Shown in pieces: positions 58,545-64,000 of a stretch of 64,000 nt of DNA. The stretch is taken from NCBI GenBank assembly GCA_035222895.1, contig JAVYIG010000112.1, positions 595,501-659,500 on the forward strand, in the 5' to 3' direction. Below the pieces are notes generated by a model. It was given only the letters and a program-made list of their open reading frames with translations. It did no database searches and was not told the origin of the DNA. The position numbers and the translations under genes were made by a program. Position 1 is the stretch's first letter; every line of letters starts with the position of its first letter. The DNA is from Strongylocentrotus droebachiensis (lineage: Eukaryota; Echinodermata; Echinoidea; Camarodonta; Strongylocentrotidae).

Positions 58545-59227
58545 TGTAACGAAATTTGCTTTACAAGTGTTTAAATCAGACTGCTCTCGTTCAGTTCTCG
58601 CTCAATACCTCTCTCACTCGAGCTCATGCGTGTATGCAATATAAATTCAACAGAAGAAATGGAGTATTCGTGAGTTTCAGTTCCATTCGATGTTTATTAC
58701 TTCAAATAATGACAACTTAGTATACAGTCAGGTTCAGTGAATTACGAAAAACGGCAGAAAGGAGTACGAGGAGAAGTCTCAAGAAGTCAGTCAGAAGTCT
58801 GTCTAAGCTAGAAGTCCCTGACTAGGAAGTCTGAACTCTGGAGATTGAAGTCTCTCGATTTTAGAATCCCTGGCTTTATATAGGGAGCTATTTTGTAGCA
58901 GCAAGGACACAACCCGACCTCGAGCTAAAGGGCAGAGTCTGTCCTCAAACTGAGGACAAAGTCTGGCCTCCGCTCGGGGTCAGTCGGAGGCCGCACGCGA
59001 CTGAGTATCTGTCCTTGCCGTTACGTAAGACGAGGACAGATTCTCTAGACGAGCGTGGCCCTGGGCTTACGCAATCGAAATTCAAGAACTACTCGAGGAC
59101 GAAAAACAACGTCGTAAATCTACTGAAGGACAAGTTTGACTTGCACAGCAAGCAATAATATACAGCGAAATAATAATGAGCTATGCACATGGTACAGACA
59201 TAGGCCTATATATCTAAATTCGTAACA
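58545..59227 (-). repeat. 3' LTR (in minus-strand sense)
   Basis: Contains a TATATAAA box (58882-58875) and, about 180 bp further on, AATAAA (58698-58693), giving the expected U3-R-U5 order on the minus strand. Confidence 0.9.
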
Positions 59228-61787
59228 CTATTCCCCCTCTCCTTAAAAAGTCACTGTCCTCAGTGATTGATAAAAAGAATAGAATTACAGTCATGTTAAA
59301 CCAAAAGATTTGCACTACAATGTATATAACGAATTTAAAGGAAAAAAAAAAAAATCCTGACATATCGTGTAACGAAGCGAATGAGGGATAGCAAACATCA
59401 AATCTGAATCTGAAAACTTGGTCAAAATAAAATGACGTTGCAGAAGTGGCCTTAGCACTTTAACAGATGACATGTGTAAATTTCAAAACGGCATATAATT
59501 ATGTTTGTCTACCCATACGTAACATTGTGATAGAAACCAGCACAGTCTTAATCGCTTGGTACAGTGTAATCTAGTTTTCAAAAGTTTTGGTGAGTTTGAC
59601 ATAAAATTCGGGGTCATGAAGTCACGACCTCCTAAAGTAAAACGAAAATCTACGTATGACATTAAAAGTATTCCTTACAAGCTACTATAATACAACGCAA
59701 GGAACTGTCGAAAAGTTGAGGAGAACTAATATAATGTTAAAAAAACAACGTCAAAGCAGACCTAACTATTTACATAATCGTTCAGGTTGCAAAAAGATAT
59801 ATAACATTTAAAACAACAAATAACAAAAACAAAAGTTACTGAAATGCTATAAAATTGTCGACAATTAACCGCCTCGTACACTGACATCTTTTTCTAGTCA
59901 AGATTTGCTGAAGCAGCAGAATGAAAGCCGCTTCAACAGTATTCTAAACGTTGAAGCGAAGCAAATCCAGTGGCCATGTGTCCTATTATTTTTATTTATT
60001 TATTTATTTTTTTTTCTTTTCCCAGTCTTGGTCAGCAGAAATGCAGCACGCGATCCGAAAAAAACGCGATCATTGTGATTACGCAACACGATGCCTCTAG
60101 CAGCAATATGACGGCTTCGGATATCAAGACAGGCCGAAAAAATCAGTGAACGAGGGGTGCTAAACTTAACACACAAAAATACGTTCCAAAGAAAACGGCT
60201 ACGCGGCCGCTAACGAATTAAGGTTTACCTATATGCACAAAAATCGATTAAAAGTTTAAAACATCTCAATCACATCATAGAAATATGTAACAGAAAAATA
60301 GAGAAAACATAGTGATAGGGAAACAGATGGAGAGAGGAACAAGAGAAGAAAGATAATTATAAGGATCGAGAGGTATAAGGGAGGCATTGTTGCCGAGGGC
60401 TAGAAATAAGGAGAGGTAATATAATGCAAATGCAATATACAAGTGACAACATGTACAAAAAAGATTCAAAACAACAGTTTCAACAACGAAACAAAGTTCG
60501 GTAAAAGAATCGCGCAATCTTCATTCGGACAACAGAGTTCTCTATCAAAGTCTCCTCGATCGATGATCAAATAGTCCCAGTTTATCTTGAAATGTTAGAA
60601 TAAATGTCCAGATCTGTCGACGAGGACCAATGACTGTCCTGCTGATTTAAGTTTAAACGAGAGTGACTCTGTGTAGGAATCCTGGCTTCACATTGATATT
60701 CCATTATATTCGGGAAATTCGTAATGATAATTCTGCTTCCATAAACATGATAAAGCTCGTGGTTGTGTAAACTCGCCTCTATACTGAATTCAGATAACTC
60801 AATCAGAAATAAGAATATTTTCAGGATATTCCATAAGGATTACGTAACAGCATTGACTCAGCATGTCGACTTCGCATTATTCCCAACACATGACAAATTG
60901 ACAATCAAGTATCTACGGCGGGTCCTCCACTTCTACATGGCGCAATATCATGGACATGAATGATTGACGTTGCTCCGATATCTTCGAGGTTGTCCCGTGA
61001 TCTCCAAACTGATATAATGATTTCCCATTCTTTCCGACGCATACACAACAATTCGCCAACAAAACTAATACGATGTCGAGATCTCTAACGCTATCCAAAT
61101 GATGACTCTCTGCCTCCGTTTCCCGCACCGATGCTCTCGAAAAATAAATTGGCCCTACACATACGAAACTATTGCTACTAAATAAATGGCCATGCACTGC
61201 GTCCTCTTGTTGCCATTGCTGTGCTCCCCTTCTGAGGCTGGCACCCAATGCAGCAACCGTCAAAAAAAATAAAAGGCACTCGGCTTCCCTTTGAAATCGT
61301 CGACTCGTCATCCTGCACTTTATATCTGCTAACAATCCCGACATCGGTGACGAACTTTGTATATGCTCAGCTACTCCCCGTCAAATTCTCCTGAGAGTGA
61401 CTCTCAATGGCTGGGATAACAAACCCAACGACGTCGTCACGGAGGCCCAGAACAAGTTGACGTTCGCCATGATCACAGGAACATTGACCAGCGAGGCAGA
61501 CTGCATCAACACGAAGTCGAAGTCGCGACCACGAAGAAACCAATCACGCTCAATCATTCCATAGCCACCACGTCACACCGCCTGCTTGTATAGTCGGTAG
61601 TCGACACCATTTATCAGCATACCGGTAAAGAGACGTAATTCTTATACTTGAAGATGCGAGTTCTGATTCTCAGTTTCTTCCTCATGGTAGCCATGCTGTT
61701 CAATGTAACTTTGCAAAGTCAATGCTCGCCAGTTATCATCAAATCGATGTCCGTGTTGAAGTCCAAAATCCCACCGCTTGCCACCAG

Positions 61788-62469
61788 TGTAACGAAATTT
61801 GATTACAAGTGTTTAATTCAGACTGCTCTCGTTCAGTTCTCGCTCAATACCTCTCTCACTCGAGCTCATGCGTGTATGCAATATAAATTCAACAGAAGAA
61901 ATGGAGTATTCGTGAGTTTCAGTTCCATTCGATGTTTATTACTTCAAATAATGACAACTTAGTATACAGTCAGGTTCAGTGAATTACGAAAAACGGCAGA
62001 AAGGAGTACGAGGAGAAGTCTCAAGAAGTCAGTCAGAAGTCTGTCTAAGCTAGAAGTCCCTGACTAGGAAGTCTGAACTCTGGAGATTGAAGTCTCTCGA
62101 TTTTAGAATCCCTGGCTTTATATAGGGAGCTATTTTGTAGCAGCAAGGACACAACCCGACCTCGAGCTAAAGGGCAGAGTCTGTCCTCAAACTGAGGACA
62201 AAGTCTGGCCTCCGCTCGGGGTCAGTCGGAGGCCGCACGCGACTGAGTATCTGTCCTTGCCGTTACGTAAGACGAGGACAGATTCTCTAGACGAGCGTGG
62301 CCCTGGGCTTACGCAATCGAAATTCAAGAACTACTCGAGGACGAAAAACAACGTCGTAAATCTACTGAAGGACAAGTTTGACTTGCACAGCAAGCAATAA
62401 TATACAGCGAAATAATAATGAGCTATGCACATGGTACAGACATAGGCCTATATATCTAAATTCGTAACA
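61788..62469 (-). repeat. 5' LTR (in minus-strand sense)
   Basis: Near-identical partner of 58545-59227, next to the primer-binding site. Differences are mainly in its last 30 bases (TTGATTACA against TTGCTTTACA). Confidence 0.9.
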
Positions 62470-63030
62470 ATATTTCCATAATTAGTAAATTACAAATATT
62501 AGTATTGAATTGAAAGAGACAGGTTACATATAAAATAGTGTGCTATTTGCAATACATTTGTGATAACATACAAATGTAAATCTATTTTAAGTAATAGTTA
62601 ACACCCTCCTGGCTATAATCATATAATTGGCCTTTGGAGCAACGTAAAGCAGCATAATGGAACACACAAATAGAAAAATACAAATAAAACTACATTTTCA
62701 AATACAAAACGTATTTAGGTATCCATATACTTTCTTCATAACTCTTTTATGTCATTCTAAAAAGTAGCTATGTTATATAATCTATAACTTCATGCTAACT
62801 TGCAATGTGCAAAGACTCAGTTGCCAAACGTTGAACCCAGATTTATGTGTGTATCTTTAAATGATTTGCATCATATCGTATGTCACTAAATATCTACCAC
62901 TAAAGTAACTAATTGTTAAATAATATATCTTAACAACATAACTAGTGAAAGATGAGAATAAAATACCGCATAGAGCGCCTGTCACATGCTTAAACATCTT
63001 TTAGACATATTCTTCAAAGTTCAATAATCT

Positions 63031-63165
63031 TCATTCCAGGCATGAAAAAAGTGCATTAATGTCTTTTGCTTCAGGGCTTTGAATCCAAATTACTATTTTC
63101 GTATACCCATACTCCATTACTCCAGACACAACAGTGAACTCATTGCCTGTGGAATCGTAGGGCTC
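63031..63165 (-). CDS. Probable terminal coding exon of an unidentified gene
   Basis: The minus-strand segment starts after a pyrimidine-rich stretch and AG (CTCTCATTCCCTTTGTTTTTAATGAAG) and runs open for 45 codons to TGA at 63031. It reads EPYDSTGNEFTVVSGVMEYG and then YTKIVIWIQSPEAKDINALF before ending SCLE. The alternating hydrophobic pattern and balanced composition look like a folded C-terminus. I do not recognise the family. Upstream exons would lie beyond 64000, with 63166-64000 as intron. The gene would be in tandem with TUBGCP5, with the LTR element between them. Confidence 0.45.
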   Translation of the reverse strand, partial: EPYDSTGNEFTVVSGVMEYGYTKIVIWIQSPEAKDINALFSCLE

Positions 63166-64000
63166 CTTCATTAAAAACAAAGGGAATGAGAGAATTCAGT
63201 AGTAAATGGATTATAATTCACTTTTTGCTGATATAGGAGCAAAAATAGCTGCAAAAGACATAGTATAAGGTCCATTTACAGTGCAGTATGAAATGCGGTT
63301 TAAAAAGTAGAATAGCTATACAAAAATAATGATCAATCTTCAATTTGGCAATCTATGAGCTGCATTATCCATATAAACAATATTGCTTTGCAGATTTATC
63401 TAGTTAAAACGATACATTATTGAGAGAAAGAAATAACAATATAGCAATTTTGAAAAGAAATCTATTTCCTATATGAGTTCCGCAGTCATTCCTCCAACAT
63501 CTTACAGAATGCTATTTGTAACATTAGCTTTCTACCTGATTGTCACACATAAAAACACATCTACAGGTTAAGCTATAGGGTAATCGAGACGTTATATACC
63601 TAAGTCACTACCCCACATTCAGCATAACCCTGCTTCTTTCTTTAAACAAACAAACAAATAGTCACAACATACATCAACCCATTTTGTCTCAAAACCACCC
63701 TCAAAGTGCAAATCACGTTATAATTCATTTGAAAATATTTTATTGTCTTTTCAAAAATCTGTTCTAAATATCACCCAAACATTTTTCGATGAAGTCACCT
63801 GCACAGAGCACAAAATTCTTAATCTTCTTCCTCCAGGTCAAACTGTCTACAAATGTCACTGGACCCCCCCCCCCCCTTCCTCCCCCGCCGCTACAATGGC
63901 AACTGTAGACAAGGTGTTCTTTATAGACAGGTTCTACACCAAACTCTTTCTCTTAAAGAGAAGAGCAAACCATACGAAAGGTGCCTCCGTATAGAGATGG
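63166..64000. other. AT-rich non-coding stretch at the window edge
   Basis: No exon is seen with confidence. The 83-codon plus-strand frame at 63743-63994 crosses a poly-C run and has no family features. This is probably intron of the gene ending at 63031. Confidence 0.4.

Larger units (their letters stand above)
58545..62469 (-). mobile_element. LTR retrotransposon without recognisable gag-pol, 3.9 kb, young
   Basis: Two almost identical LTRs (58545-59227 and 61788-62469, about 683 bp, few differences) flank a 2.56-kb interior. Read on the minus strand, the LTR begins TGTTACG and ends CGTTACA. The primer-binding site TGGTGGCAAGCGGTGGGAT (61786-61768) fits a tRNA-Leu 3' end. The polypurine tract AAGGAGAGGGGGAATAG (59244-59228) abuts the 3' LTR. 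ATAT flanks both outer ends. No gag, protease, reverse transcriptase or integrase motif is seen. The longest frame (61344-60913, minus, 143 codons) is unrecognised. It is a LARD-like non-autonomous element, perhaps Gypsy-derived. Confidence 0.88.

Noticed and set aside
60913..61344. 143-codon minus-strand frame in the LTR element as a gag or envelope gene
   Set aside because: No zinc knuckle, protease, polymerase or membrane-fusion features are visible; left as unrecognised interior sequence.
1..64000. CRISPR arrays, bacterial operons or ribosome-binding sites
   Set aside because: The window is eukaryotic, with spliced genes and retroelements. The regular repeats found are transposon arms, exon copies or microsatellites without spacer structure.

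Overview
The window is eukaryotic genomic DNA, most likely from a sea urchin. I read it by assembling exons from splice sites, reading phase and protein similarity. The organism call is an inference from repeats. There is a fold-back transposon with 15-bp repeats in its arms, matching the sea-urchin TU elements. There is also a non-LTR retrotransposon fragment with a 2A-like peptide, a DIRS element, tRNA-derived SINEs, and long GA/CT and ACATGTA/CTAGATCTAG-rich stretches.

Three complete genes can be built, each with all exon phases matching. (1) A mitochondrial crotonase-family (enoyl-CoA hydratase-like) gene lies on the minus strand at 21107-6733, with 7 exons and 291 aa. (2) Isopentenyl phosphate kinase lies on the plus strand at 21358-24950, with 5 exons and 284 aa. 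Genes 1 and 2 are head to head across a 250-bp GC-rich interval that must hold a shared promoter. (3) TUBGCP5 (gamma-tubulin complex component 5) lies on the minus strand at 57528-28348, with 22 exons and 1062 aa, convergent with IPK. A terminal coding exon of an unidentified fourth gene lies at 63165-63031 on the minus strand.

Introns and spacers are packed with mobile DNA. A full-length but decayed DIRS retrotransposon (8939-14862) sits in intron 5 of the crotonase gene, and a tandem pair of TTAA-flanked MITEs (17799-18805) sits in its intron 2. TUBGCP5 holds a composite 4.4-kb TU fold-back element with an exact 8-bp target duplication, a 1.35-kb hAT-like element, several fold-back MITEs, SINEs and a LINE fragment. 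A young 3.9-kb LTR element without a recognisable gag-pol lies upstream at 58545-62469.

The most unusual feature is inside TUBGCP5. The 5' two thirds of exon 11, together with the end of intron 10 and its 3' splice site, is tandemly repeated eight or nine more times (39466-41420). The three copies nearest the real exon stay in one open frame, so alternative acceptor use could give in-frame longer proteins. The last exon also has degenerate partial copies around it.
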